From Canna indica (taxonomy: Eukaryota > Streptophyta > Magnoliopsida > Zingiberales > Cannaceae): a stretch of 64,000 nucleotides of DNA. Position numbers and translations under genes: made by a program. The notes under the pieces were generated by a model. The model saw nothing but the letters and a program-made list of their open reading frames with translations, was not told where the DNA came from and searched no databases. Positions 23,351 to 35,585 of this stretch are shown here, one piece after another. The stretch is taken from assembly GCA_034359265.1 (NCBI GenBank), contig CP136896.1, positions 67,467,501 through 67,531,500 of the forward strand, written 5' to 3'. Each line of letters begins with the position of its first letter. Position 1 is the first letter of the stretch.

Positions 23351-23695
23351 TATTATCTATTTTTTCTGTTTGGTCCCTCTTTAATCCATGTAAGAATTGT
23401 CATGTTGGCACTTAATAGTAAAAATTAACAGAGAGACCAAAAGAAAATGAAAATAATTTTTGAAAGACTAAATAGAATTTTTAAAAAAAAGATGGACCAA
23501 ACGAAAACAATATGATATTTTGGGGGATCAAAAATATAATTTTTACTTGAAAATATATATATCTATTTTCAATCATAATGTTCCTTTTAATTTAAACCCA
23601 ACTTTTTTGGATATTCATAATATTGTTAATTATTCTTAGATTAATGAACATGATTTTTTTCAAAATCGCTATCTGAGAGAGAAAAATTCTCAAAA

Positions 23696-24660
23696 TTTGA
23701 ATTTTGGTGTGTCAAAATTCTCAAAATTAAAACATAGTTGATTGAATACTCATTTTACCTCTGGGCCAAAGTCAAACTTCGGCTAATTTTTTTTTAAAAA
23801 AATATTTTTTATAAAATATTTTTTATAATAAAAATGATGTGTTAGAGTAAAAAAAACATATATTTTCAAACTCTCTAATTCAATAAAGATTTACACAAAG
23901 TTTATAAAAATAAAAAATTGTGAAATATTTTGATAAAAAAATATTTTTTTGAATCACAACGTATCTTTTATATTTTTAAAAAAATATTTCATTAATTAAA
24001 ATTATTTTTTTGAATTGTAAAATTATTAGAGACTTTGGGCAAAAGTTTCTAATACATTAGAGACTTTTGCTCAAAATTTATAAAATTAAATTTAAAATAA
24101 AAATATTAAAATATTTTTTGTCAAAAAAATATTTTTATAGACTATATCACATCTTTTATATCACAAATATTTTTTTATGAATTAAACAAAAAATATAATT
24201 ATAAAATTATTATAAACAAAGGTCTCTAACTTATTAGAGACTTTTGTCCAAAGTTTATAAAACTAATTTTTAATTAAAAAGGTGAAATATTTTTTATCCA
24301 AAAAATTTTGATAGACTCTAGCACATCTTTTATATCACATATGTTTTTTTTAATTAAATTTTATTTTTTATAATTATAAAATTATTATAAACAAAAGTCT
24401 CTAACTTAGACTTTTGTGCAAAGTCTATAATAGCTTCACAATTTTTTTTAAAAAATATTTGAATTCATTAAATAATTTTAATGATACAAAAATGTACTAT
24501 GATCCAAAAAAATATTTTACATCAAAATATTTCATAACTTTTAATTTAAATTTATAGACTTTGTTCAAAAGTCTAATACATTAGAGAGTTTGAATAAATA
24601 TTTTTTATACTCTAATATCTCATTTTTTTTTCATAAAAAATATTTTATAAATTTGAATTA

Positions 24661-24694
<34 letters not shown>

Positions 24695-24805
24695 GTATAA
24701 AAAATATTTTTGATCAAAGTCCAATTATAGACTTTAGCCCAGGGATAAAATGGATATCCAATTCACTAGGTTCCAATTTTAAAAATTTTGATTTCCAAAA
24801 TTCAA
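23696..24805. mobile_element. Foldback/MITE-like element, ~1.1 kb
   Basis: The left end TTGAATTTTGG...CTCAAAATTAAAAC...ATTTTACCTCTGGGCCAAAGTC is matched in reverse by GACTTTAGCCCAGGGATAAAAT...CCAAAATTCAA on the right. Inside, TTAGAGACTTTTG, CAAAGTTTATAAAA and AAAATATTTTTT phrases recur on both strands. No coding capacity and no clear target duplication. Confidence 0.6.
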
Positions 24806-27430
24806 TATTAGGAAATTGTTGATTAATGAATTGGTGTAGGATATCCAATGAAGTATTGATTTCATGCTTGATATTTTTGATTCCCTAGTGCGTTTAACAC
24901 TAACATGTTTGATGGGATGAAATGAATTCATAACGAATAGAAATCAATAATAAATGGAATATACAAGGAAGTATTACCTGATTTGATTGACATTATAAAT
25001 AGATCAACTGACTACTTTATTTGATTAACCTAAGGAATAGAAAGTTAAATGATCAAAATATTATTCTTAATAAAATTATTAAATATATTTAATAATTAAT
25101 TGAGAAAAAAATGATCAAAATACTCTTATAAAATATAATAAATTAAAACTATTAAATATATTTAACAATAAATTGAGAGAAAAATGATCAAAATATTTTT
25201 ATAAAATATAATAAATTATATTATAATTTATTTTAATTAATAACAACATAATAAAAATATAAAATAATGTAAAATAAATTATTGACTTAAAACAATAAAA
25301 AATATTATTTATTTTATTTTTATAAAAAATAATTAATAAAATAATATCTAATAATAAAATAATAATTATCTATTTAGATATGCAATTAGTAAAATTAATT
25401 TAATAATTTAATTTTTATATTCTTATTTTAAATATCGAAGGACAATATAGAAAAATAATCAAAATATTTTTTTGAAAATATAATAAATTATATCTTAATT
25501 ATATTACTGTCTTTAAAAATTATCTTTGTTAAAAAAATATTTTAATAATAAAATAATAATTATCTATTTAAGATGTGTAATTATTAAAATTAATTTAGCA
25601 ATTTATTTTTTTATATTTTTGTGTAATATTATAAATATTGAATGACAATATAGAAAAATATTATAATGAATAGATAGATAATACTATTTCTTAAGTTGAG
25701 ATAAAAAATAATATTCCTTATCTATTTAGTCCACATATTTTTTGTCAATAAATTATAACTAAATTAGGAGATAAGTGCAAGACTAGCCCATCCACTAGGC
25801 CACTAAGGCCATTGCCTTAGGCCCCGGTGGATGGGCATCTCCTGCATTTGAATTGTTGTTTATATCAATTCAATGTCTACATGCATGCATCAATTCAATG
25901 TCAGGTAATTAATTCATCAAACATATTATATAATTTAATTAATTAATTACTTTGGGATGCACTTTAATTATTGTTTGCTTTGTATTAATTATCTTTAATC
26001 TATTTTATTATTTATTGGTTATTTTTTATGATGAATTTACTTGCATAATTAATTAATTTCTATTTGTTGAAATTAAATAGGCTCAATTCAACATTTTTAT
26101 TTTGAAAAAAAAAATAGCATTCTTATTAAGTTCACAAATTATAATAATCTTTTAGAGGACTTTTAATTTTTAAAAAACGAAAAAGAAAAAATCAAAGCAT
26201 GCAAAGAGACGAACAATGGACCTATATTATCCAACAATAGTCAAATAATTGAATTTCGCCGAAGATTTTATTCCTCGGCAGAATTGATACGTGAGGACCA
26301 TTAGATGTATTAGGTATGAAGTAATTACAGATTATCTGAATAATTTTTTTGCCCCCATCTTTGAACTCTTCGTTTTCTCTATTTCTGCGGCTCCAAACAA
26401 TTAAACCTCCAACCGTCGACCGTTCACAAATCCAAATAAAAGCAATATCGGACCCCCTTAAACACTCATTTCAAAAAGTTTTAAAAAATAAAATTTATAT
26501 AAAATTTATATAAATTTAATTTATTGAACAAATGAAAGACCTCATTTTAAAATTTTATCTTAGGCCAAAATATTTTTTGGACCGCCCCTGGATAAATGGG
26601 TCATAAAAAAAAGTATTTTATTTTTATCTATTTCATCCAATCAAATACTACCTAATATATTTTCCCCAAATGCCTCGTGAGAATATCTACATCTACGGTG
26701 CTTATAAACTTTTGATATTAATAAATTATATTGTCAATAATTTTTTAAATTAATTTTTATTAATTATAAAAGTATATTATATTACAAATTTATATAATAG
26801 TTTCATATCCGTTTAATTCCTCGTGGGTATCGAAAATGAGTTCTCGCCACGAGGAATAAATCCATGTGAATATTTGCGAGTATCCATAAAATTTTAGAAA
26901 ATATAAATTAAAATATTTTATTAAAATTCAAACTCAGAATAACAAATAAATGCCAACAACAACGTAAGCTATTTTAAAAAAGAAGAAGAATTCAAGACAT
27001 TAGAATTTAAAATATAATAAAAAAGTGCATAAACACTTAAAATATGTTCAAATTTCAATGAATTCTTCGTGTCAAGATTTGTCAGCCCTCACGAGCATTT
27101 TCATTGTGCGCAAGTATACTTTATAATATTGAATACATAGTTATAATTTTTATTTAAAAAACAAAATATTAGTGGATATCATTTGATTTTATAATGTTTT
27201 GAAATAATAATCAGAACATCACAAGATATCAAACATTAAATAATATAATATATCTTTTACGTCATAAATGTATTTTTATTGTTTTGATTTTGAAATAATT
27301 TTTATTTTATAAATTATAATAAATAAAATTAAAAAATAAGATAATTGTTATATTTAAATGCACAACCAAACATTAAAAAGAAAATCTTCAGCAAAAACAT
27401 ATTTCGTGAAACAAGCTCGTTCTTTATTGA
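24806..27430. other. AT-rich intergenic DNA
   Basis: Mostly A/T homopolymer-rich sequence. Between 25020 and 25700 the phrases AAATGATCAAAATATT and AATAATTATCTATTTA recur loosely. A compact GC-richer hairpin stands at 25792-25850. No ORF above background and no RNA gene recognised. Confidence 0.6.
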
Positions 27431-27431
27431 T

Positions 27432-27704
27432 TCAATTTTGGGCTGCAGCCTGCTTGGGAATGTTTTTGTAATGCTCTATTTCAATAATTGGTAGTTTTTT
27501 TTCATAAAAGTCCAAATACGTTAATTCAAGAGCAGGTTTAGGAAAAAAACTATACAAACTTTTAGGGAGCGTTTTTTGTGAAAATTTTGGTTCATGTACA
27601 AATGAGTGTTTCACGGAAATGCCATTTCGAGAAAATTTCAACATGTTTTCATCAACAAACGAATGCTCTTCTACCATTTTAAAAGCATTGGAGAAGGAAA
27701 TCAA
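27432..27704 (-). CDS. Small ORF of unknown nature, 90 aa
   Basis: The frame runs from Met at 27704 to a stop at 27432 and encodes a Lys/Phe/Glu-rich peptide (KTLPKSLYSFFPKPALELTY, ending AAAQN). I recognise no family. Composition is more protein-like than the surrounding AT-rich DNA, which is why it is listed. It could be an exon or a relic of a captured gene. No promoter or splice support is visible. Confidence 0.2.
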   Translation of the reverse strand: MISFSNAFKMVEEHSFVDENMLKFSRNGISVKHSFVHEPKFSQKTLPKSLYSFFPKPALELTYLDFYEKKLPIIEIEHYKNIPKQAAAQN

Positions 27705-27780
27705 AACTATACAAACTACGAAGCTATATCACATGTACTAAGAAATTAATTTTTCTACAATTGTCATTCAAAAAATATAA

Positions 27781-28101
27781 GGTCATGTTTGCTTTGCAAG
27801 ATATGATTTGAATGAGATGAGATTTAAGATGAATAAGGATGAGATAGAAATTCAAGAGGATGTCCTATATTTGTTTTGGCATAGGATAAGAAACATGGAT
27901 ATGATATAAAAATTCATATTCCGTGGATTTGGACCATAAATCCATCCTCTATCTAGGATTTCTAAATTAGACCAGCGGTGAATTTGAGCCAAAATAAATC
28001 CACCTAATATTCGGCCCGATTCATATCCATTGCTGTAGTAAATAATGGATTGAATTTTAAAATTCAATCCACCTCCTTAATCCATCAAAGCAAACGAGGC
28101 C
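27781..28101. mobile_element. Tourist-like MITE (PIF/Harbinger type), 321 bp
   Basis: Ends are GGTCATGTTTGCTTTG and, reverse complemented, GGCCTCGTTTGCTTTG, flanked by TAA at 27778-27780 and 28102-28104. The interior is GGAT/ATCC-rich and contains TGGATTGAATTTTAAAATTCAATCCA, a perfect hairpin. Non-coding. Confidence 0.8.
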
Positions 28102-29798
28102 TAAGGGTTGGTTGTTTAATGAATCTTTTTTTAAAAACCAACTAAATCACCACTTTATTACTTCTCTAAACTGATTACACAACTTGAATAAGGAAAGCTC
28201 TCTGTTCTCTAATACAAAATTTGCAAAATTAATAACGTTTACATTATTCTCTAATGCTTCTTTAGCCAAACAGTTTGCTTCTTCGTTTCTACTCCTCTTC
28301 ACAAAAACCCATTCCTGTACCTCCACAATACAAGCCAGACTCAAAATTTCCTTTACCAGGCCCTGCAAATTCCAAGGGATTAAATTGTCTCCTTTCAGCA
28401 TCTTCACTGCCATATAACAATCTGATACCAACACCATCCTCTTTAACTTTTTTTCCTAACATTATCTAACCCAAACCATATACCCTTTAATTCGGCATGG
28501 AGTGGATTTTCAGCCACCAGAACACCCGAGCCCTCCATTCTAAGCACTTCATCTTGAATTAGTATGAAATCACACCCAGCTGAAAACTCATTCTTCCAAG
28601 CAGCATCCACACACAGAATATTCTTCCTCCCATCAGCTGACCATTCACAGCTACCTTGCATATTTTTACACATTTTCCTTTCTACCTCCAATCTCCTCTC
28701 CTTAGCATAATTGAAAGTTTCATTCAACACTTTATTAAAGATATGTTCTCTGCTCCATCTTCTTTTTTCATATTTCATCAAGTTTCTACTTTTTCATAGA
28801 AACCAAAAGGAATTAGCAAGAAAATCCTTTAGTCTACTACCAGACAATTCCTCATACTGATCAGCTTCTTTCAACCACTCACCATTTTCCCAACCATTTC
28901 TGTATCTGAACCTAATATTTAGTTTAGACTCCACCAAACACCAGTAATCCTGAGCAAAATCACAATTGAAGAATATATGATTCTGCTCATCAAACTGATT
29001 ACTACATAACACACAGTTTTCCACTTCAATACCAGAAATCTTATTGAACCAGGCAAATGTTGGAAACCTCCCCCAAATCATTTTCCAAAGGAAAATCTTC
29101 ACTCTTTCAAATACTTGCAGGGACCACATTTTCCTCCAACAGAAATCACTCTCCAACTCCTTTGAATATCTATTTTTCAGAAAATAATAAGCCTCCTTTG
29201 TTGAGAGAACCCCTTTTATGTTGTTCTTCCAAACCCAACAGTCCTCCCCCCTGAAGCATCTATCTGGATACACAACACTCTTTACAACAGCACACTACCA
29301 AAACATCTTAGAATTCTTTCCAAATGCCAATCATCCTCCTGAATCAATTCACCCACATTCTTATAACATTCCAACTCTTTTGGATCAATGAAAGTGGGCC
29401 AATGGCTAAAAGGACCAGTGTCAACCCATGGATCCCTCCAAACATCAATATTTGATCCATTAGCAAGCTTCTTACACGGTCCATTTCTTACATTCTTCAA
29501 ACAACTGAATACTACCTTTGTTTGTTCAGACTTGTGCTTTCTTCTACAACATTCCCAGGGATGAACAGTCTTATACTTTGCCTTGTAAAATTTGCACCAT
29601 ACACTTTCTTCATTGTTTAGTAGAGGGAGAATCCTTTTTGCCATCATAGTCTTCCTCATAATCTCCAAGTCTCTAATACCCAGTCCACCACTTGCTCTAC
29701 TGTCAGTCATTCTCTCCCAGGTCAGTAACTTCGCTCCCTTCTTCTTCTTACTAGCCCAAAAAAACTCTCTAGCTGACATTGTAATTTTCTTGACCACT

Positions 29799-30140
29799 CA
29801 CTACAACACAATTGACCTATATAGAGACAAAATTAGAGATAAAATATATTTGTGTTTCTAAATCTTCACATTTAGAGACTAATAGACACAAAATTTGCTC
29901 CTAATTAGCCTATAAAGATCTATAGAAACAACAACAACAACAGAGTCACTTAATTGATTTGACTCTAAGCTATAAAAACACCAGCAACAGAGTCATTTAA
30001 TTGATCTGACTCTAAAGCTATTTTTAGAAGCTAATTAGGGACAAATTTTGTGTCTATTAGTCTCTAAATATGAAGATTTAGAAATAAAAATCTAATTTAT
30101 CTCTAATTATGTGCCTCTATAGGTCGATTGTGTTGTAGTG
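29799..30140. mobile_element. CACTA-type MITE, 342 bp
   Basis: Termini CACTACAACACAATTGACCT and, reverse complemented, CACTACAACACAATCGACCT, flanked by the 3-bp duplication ACT (29796-29798 and 30141-30143). Internal inverted text (TTTAGAGACTAATAGACACAAAATTTG on one side, its complement on the other) makes a near-complete hairpin. It carries a short duplicated AGAGTCA(C/T)TTAATTGAT(T/C)TGACTCTAA unit. It is inserted in LINE ORF2. Confidence 0.88.
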
Positions 30141-31867
30141 ACTTTTGTATTTACTTTAGTAGTCAACAGATTATAAACAGGAATAGACATAGCTACCGAA
30201 TTGATAAGAACAACTTTTCCTGCCTGGGAAATCAAATTTTTTGCCCAAACTTCCATTCTATTCATCACCTTCTGATGCACTATGTTTTGATGCTCTTCCT
30301 TAAGCTTCTTTGGGGAGAGAAAAGCTCCCAACTACTTCATTGGAAAATGTCCTTCCTTCATGCCAAATATCTCAGATATTTTTTGGAAACAGTATTTCAG
30401 ACTTCTCAAAATTCACTTTTTGTCCAGAGATCTTACAGTACTGGTCCAATACCCTTTTTAGCCCTATGCAGGATTTACCACTTCCTTTAATAGTGAAAAT
30501 AATATCATCAGCAAATAACAACTGACAAATACTGAAATCTTTTAATTTGTATGGTTCAATTGTTCCTTCATTTACTGCATTCCTCATTATTGCTAACAAA
30601 ATTTCTTCCATTAGAATAAATAGGTAAGGTGACATTGGGTCACCTTGCCTAATCCCTTTGTAGCCAACAAATTGTTCAGAGAGCTCTCCATTTACTTTGC
30701 AAAAAAACTTTATATCTTCAAGGCAACCTTTAATCCAACTGATAAACTTAAATGGAAATCCAGTATTGTTATATTCTGTAAAAAAAAGAAAAAAAAAAAA
30801 AGGTATTAAATTTTTGAGTCAACGAGGGGGAGTGGCGATGGCAGGTGAAGGTGATGGGAGATAAGGGAGAGGTGTCGTTGAAGGGTTTTAAGAAGAGGGA
30901 GCTGGGGAAGAGAATTGAGAAGAGGAGAGCGGAGGAAGGAGATGCTGCAGGCGGAGGAGTCTGCGCGCGTCGCGTCGCCGGTGGAGCTCGTCGTCGTCGG
31001 AATCGCGGAATCGAGGTAGGAGATCTCATCCTCTCCGTTCTTCATTTCCGTTGTTATCTCCGCCGATCTAACGACGAAGACAAGGCAAGGGGAGGTTGTT
31101 GCGCCGTACCCCGGGCTGGTCGCGTGCGGAAGTCGCACGGGGGGGGCGGTCGCATGAGGGTTGCGGGGCTGCCCGGTAGCCATCGGAGCCTCCGCTCGGT
31201 CGATCGTGGGACTGGGCGGGGCCGAAGGTTGCGGAGGCTGTGGTGTCGCCGGTCGGCGACGGGTAGCGGCTGGCCGAGAGGAGAAGATGGGTTTGCGGGT
31301 GATCGGAGGAGAAGAGGGAGATCGAGAGAGAGAGAGTGTGTGATTGGATATCCCGCCGGTGCCGGGAGCCGTGGGAGAGGCCGGGATGGCCGGCCGGCGT
31401 GTGGGTCGTAGGCGGCGGCCGAGAGGGAGAGAGGAGGGGTCCGAGAGAGAGTCACCGGTGTCGGAGGCCGAGGAGAAGCGTGGTGATCGCCGACGGCTTG
31501 GGGAGCCGCCCGGCGTGGATTTGAGATGAGCAGAGGAGGCGGCGAGCTGTAGGTGGGATGAGGGGTGAAGAGGTAGACCAGGAGAGAGAGAGAGAGAGTC
31601 TCGCCGGCGCCGGAAGTCGCGGGAGAGGGCGGCCGTGCCGCCGAGGTGATCGCCGGCGGCCGGGATGGCCGGTCGGCGTGGTTTCGAGCGAAGCAGGGGG
31701 CGGCGTCGGGTGGGAGGTCGAGTGGGAGTGGAGGCGTCGGGTGGCAGTAGACGAGTCGGTGGATATAAATAGTGTTCAGAGAATAGAGCTGTATTACATG
31801 AAATTGGATTGACTTATGAATTATTGGGATATTTTTGTAGTTGATCGTAGAGTCGTCGGATCGAGTC

Positions 31868-32290
31868 GAGGTGAATACCAAAATTGTAGATTTTCGCGTG
31901 CTGAACGCGATAGTGGTGTCGGATTTCAGATTGAAGATCGTTTGGTATGATTTTGATATTATTTCAGTATTCTGCTGTGTTTAATAAGTGAGTGAAAATT
32001 GTGTTTGAAATTAATTTAGTTGATGGGCCCCGAGTTGTCGGTTGAAGTTGAGGTGAATAGGAATCTCGATCATTTTCGCGTGCTGAACGCGATGGTGGTG
32101 TCGGATTTCAAATTGGAGATCATTTGGTGTGATTTTGATATATTTCGGTATTATGCTGTTGTTGAGTAAGTGGGTGATAGTTATGTTTGAAATTAATTTA
32201 GTTGGTGGGTCTCGAGTTGTCGGTTGAAGTTGAAGTGAATAGCAATCTTGATCGTTTTCGCGTGCTGAACGCGATGGTGGGGTTAGTTTT
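31868..32290. repeat. ~182-bp tandem repeat inside the LTR-like segment
   Basis: GAGGTGAATA...TTTTCGCGTGCTGAACGCGAT...GTGTCGGATTTCA recurs with starts near 31868, 32050 and 32232 (the last is partial). The CGCGTGCTGAACGCG core is itself a small inverted repeat. Confidence 0.85.
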
Positions 32291-32399
32291 CCGAGAAAGC
32301 ATTGTTAGGTTGTTCTTTCAGTTGGTTAGTGGTTGAGGTTGTCGAGGTGTTCAAATAATAGTAAATTATTAGTCTGAGAATTTAGTCGATTGATTGGTG

Positions 32400-33015
32400 T
32401 GAAATAATTGAGGTTTGGAGAGTGAGTTGGTTGACCATGGGTGTTTGGAGAATGAGTTGAGCATGAGGTTTGGAGAGTGAGTTGGTTGATCATGGGCGTT
32501 TGGAGAGTGTGCTGAGTGTGGGTTGAGCCTGCAAGTCTGTTGTTGAATTGTCGTCGGAGATAAATTCGAAAATACCTTTGCTTCCATTGTTTGGTTTGTT
32601 TCCTGAAATTATTGAACCTCCTGTTGCATATTATTGTTGGACATGTCATGTAGAGAAATTGCATGTGTTGCATTTTATTGTTGCATATTGGTGTTTATTC
32701 TTGATAATAGTATGTTGTGCTAATCCAAATGTGCCTTGGATTAGTCACCGTATGCCCAGTATCATGTTGATGTATGTGGTGTTGTATATTTGTTGAGCAT
32801 GTTATTATCCTGTTGATCATGTCATAATTAATTGGAGTTGTCATAATGTTGATCATGATGATGTTGTGCTGGTAGCATGTTGATCATGTCATAATCACTT
32901 GGAGTTGTTGTGATATTGTTGATCATGATGTTTTGTTATTATCTTGTTGATCATGTCATAATCACTTGGAGTTGTTGTGATATTGTTGATCATGATGTTT
33001 TGTTATTATCTTGGA
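32400..33015. repeat. Short tandem repeats (56-bp and 67-bp units)
   Basis: GAGGTTTGGAGAGTGAGTTGGTTGA repeats at about 56-bp spacing (32410 and 32466). TTGATCATGTCATAATCACT...TGATCATGATGTTTTGTTATTATCTT repeats at 67-bp spacing (32878 and 32945). Confidence 0.8.
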
Positions 33016-35585
33016 GTCGAGTTGCATGGTTGCTGTCGATCTGGAGGCTACGGCCTTGGAGAGGACTTCGGTCCAGGACCATTTCGGTGTGGTACCCCCC
33101 AGGCATGGGAGAGGGTATATATGATATTGACTAGTCGCATGTTGGGCACCTTCGGGTGCGATGATGTCGGACGCGGCATCTGACGGGCTACCTGCTTGGT
33201 GGGGGTAGTCGTATCACCGTTGGAGCGGACGGTTGATGTCACTCTGCAGGTGGTAGAGTGCGGGGTTTTTACCCAATGGTCCACACGCTCGATGATTCAG
33301 TTGATGTTGCTTAGGAGTAGGTGAGGTGTATTTGTTGTGTTCATCGCCTTTGACTGCATCTTAGGCCATGTTGTTATGCATTGTTGAGTTGACACTTGAT
33401 ACTTGTTGATCATATTGTGATTCTCCTACTCAGCATTCGCTGATCTCCGTTGTTTTTGCTTCAGACTTGCAGGGGTGAGCAGTCGATTTGTAGATCGAGG
33501 TGTAGATAGTTCTTAGACAACTAGTAGTCAGTCGTAGATGTGGAGCTCTGATGGCGACTGCTTTGTATTTTGGTTTATTTTATCGTCTTATAGCTCGGCT
33601 TTGATATTATTATTTTGGAGTTATAATTTGTAAATCAATTTTTATATTTGGTTAAATATTGTATTTGATCGAACTTATGAATTGTAGTTATTGATTTTTA
33701 TGTTGTTGTTTTCTTTTATGTTGATTCGTGGCTTTTCATTCCGCTGCGCGGTGTTCGGGTCGCCGTCGCGTTTCGGGTCGGGGTCGCCGAGTGCGAGCCC
33801 GGGTCGGGGCGTGACAAGTATACTTCATCACTTCATACACTGCCTCCCATCTGACCCTGTCATACGCTGTAGGTCCAATTTCAACATCAAGTATGGCTTC
33901 CTTGCTTTTGAGTAATGAAAAGAATCAATTACTTCAGCTGCAACCATTATATTATCCTGGATAGACTTTCCTGGAACAAAAGCAGACTGCTCCGGACTAA
34001 TGATTTTATTCAAATAAGGTCTCATTCTATTAGCTAGAATCTTTGCCACCACTTTATATAAAACATTACATAACGCAATTGGCCGAAAATCACCTATCTT
34101 TTTTGCCTTCTCCATCTTTGGTGTCATTACCAAAACAGTTTCATTCCATCCTGTTGGAAGCTTCCCATTCTTCTGAAACAAATCAATTTCTTCTTTAACC
34201 TTCACATTTACCACAAACCAATTATGAAGGAAAAACTCCACAATAAACCCTTCTTTCCCCGGACTTTTTCCCTTCCCCAAGCCTGCTAGTGCATTCCATA
34301 TCTCCTCGGTACTAAAAGGTTTCTCCAGTTGCATCCCCACCTCCTTTGTAATAGTACACCAACTCAGCCCATCAAGCTTAATGTCATCCAGATCATCTTC
34401 TTTACTCCACAGATCCTCATACCACTTCGCAAAAGCTCCAACAATATGTTTGTTTTCTTTTACTATTACCTCTTCCACCAGTAACTCTTCTATTTTATTC
34501 CTTTTTCTTCTCAGCTTAACTGAATTTTGAAAAAACTTTGTGTTTTTGTCCCCACCTTCAATCCATGACTTCATAGACTTAGACCACCACTTCATTTTTA
34601 TTTGTCTAGAAAGAGCTATTAGCTTATTTTCCAAACATCTCTTGCCAACTACTTCCTTCTCTGATAATAAGTTCTGATCCTCCTTTGCCTCTAGTAACCT
34701 CAGCTTCTCATTTGCTTCCTTCCAGTTAGCTTCTAGGCAGCCAATGAACTCTCTGTTCAATTTGGAAAGAACTCCTTTCAAATTTTCCAGATTGATAACC
34801 ATATTTTTATGATTACCATATTTTTCAGTCCAATACTTACTTACTGTCTCTTTCATTCTTTCTCTTCTCCCTTGAATCCCAACTTTTAGCACACTTAATC
34901 AACAATGGCCTGTGATCTGAATCCATCATATTTAAGTGCTCCACCTTGATGTCCAAGTTCCAGTCAAACCACTTCATAGTGTATAAAACTCTGTCAAGCC
35001 TAGCAGCAATCTTCTTTCCCTCTTTTCTTTTATTAGACCAAATAAACATAGGTTTATCGAAACCAGCATCTACCAGCCCACAATTCCCTATCATTTCCTT
35101 AAAATCAACCACTGCTTTGTTTTCCTGAAATGGGTTTCCTCCCCTTTTCTCCTTTGCTTCAATAATACAATTCATATCACCCACCAGCATCCAAGGCAAT
35201 TTAGATACATTAAATTCTCCCAATATTTTCCAGAGCTTACTTCTGCTATTGATATTCGTGCTGGCATAGATACAAGTAATCAGAAATTGTTTCCCATTTT
35301 CTTTTTCTAAAACACAATTCATGCATTGTTCATCTTTATAAACCACCCTACCCCTCATACTATGTTTTTTCCACATCATGATGATTCCTCCCGATCTACC
35401 ACAACTTCCCATAGCACATCCCTCCCATTGTCTTCCTTTTCCATTCAGATAGGCTTCAGCCTCCAACTCTTCTAGGTGAGACTCCTGAATCATAATTACC
35501 TCCACTCTATTCTGATTGACCATTGACCATAAGTAGTCACTTGTTTTCTTCTTCCTCATGCCTCTAATATTCCATGATAAGAATA

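Larger units (their letters stand above)
19005..23542. mobile_element. Inverted-repeat element interrupted by a hAT transposon
   Basis: The left flank (19005-19200) reads AATTATGTTTTTGATCCTCAAAAATATTATA and continues with CATTTGGTC and TGGACCAAACAGAAAAAA. The same text in reverse complement occupies about 23350-23542. Without the hAT insert it would be a short (~500 bp) non-coding foldback element. No convincing target duplication was found, so limits are approximate. Confidence 0.6.
30777..33816 (-). mobile_element. 3.0-kb TG...CA segment, probable solo LTR
   Basis: On the minus strand it begins TGTCACGCCCCGACCCGGG, a start common in large plant Ty3/gypsy LTRs, and ends in a T-rich run then ACA. 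It splits the LINE reverse transcriptase exactly, so it is an insertion. No gag, pol, or second LTR is present. Its right half carries tandem repeats; its left half is GC-rich with GA microsatellites. The expected 5-bp duplication is not seen (TATTC against AGTAT); a 3-bp GTA repeat is possible with slightly different limits. Size would suit a Del/Tekay-like LTR, which is inference. ORFs inside, including the 275-residue one at 31054-31881, look like repeat translations. Confidence 0.5.

Noticed and set aside
31054..31881. 275-codon minus-strand ORF, Pro/Arg/Ser-rich
   Set aside because: It lies in the GC-rich repeat-bearing half of the LTR-like insert; all six frames are open in places and the peptide repeats with the DNA.
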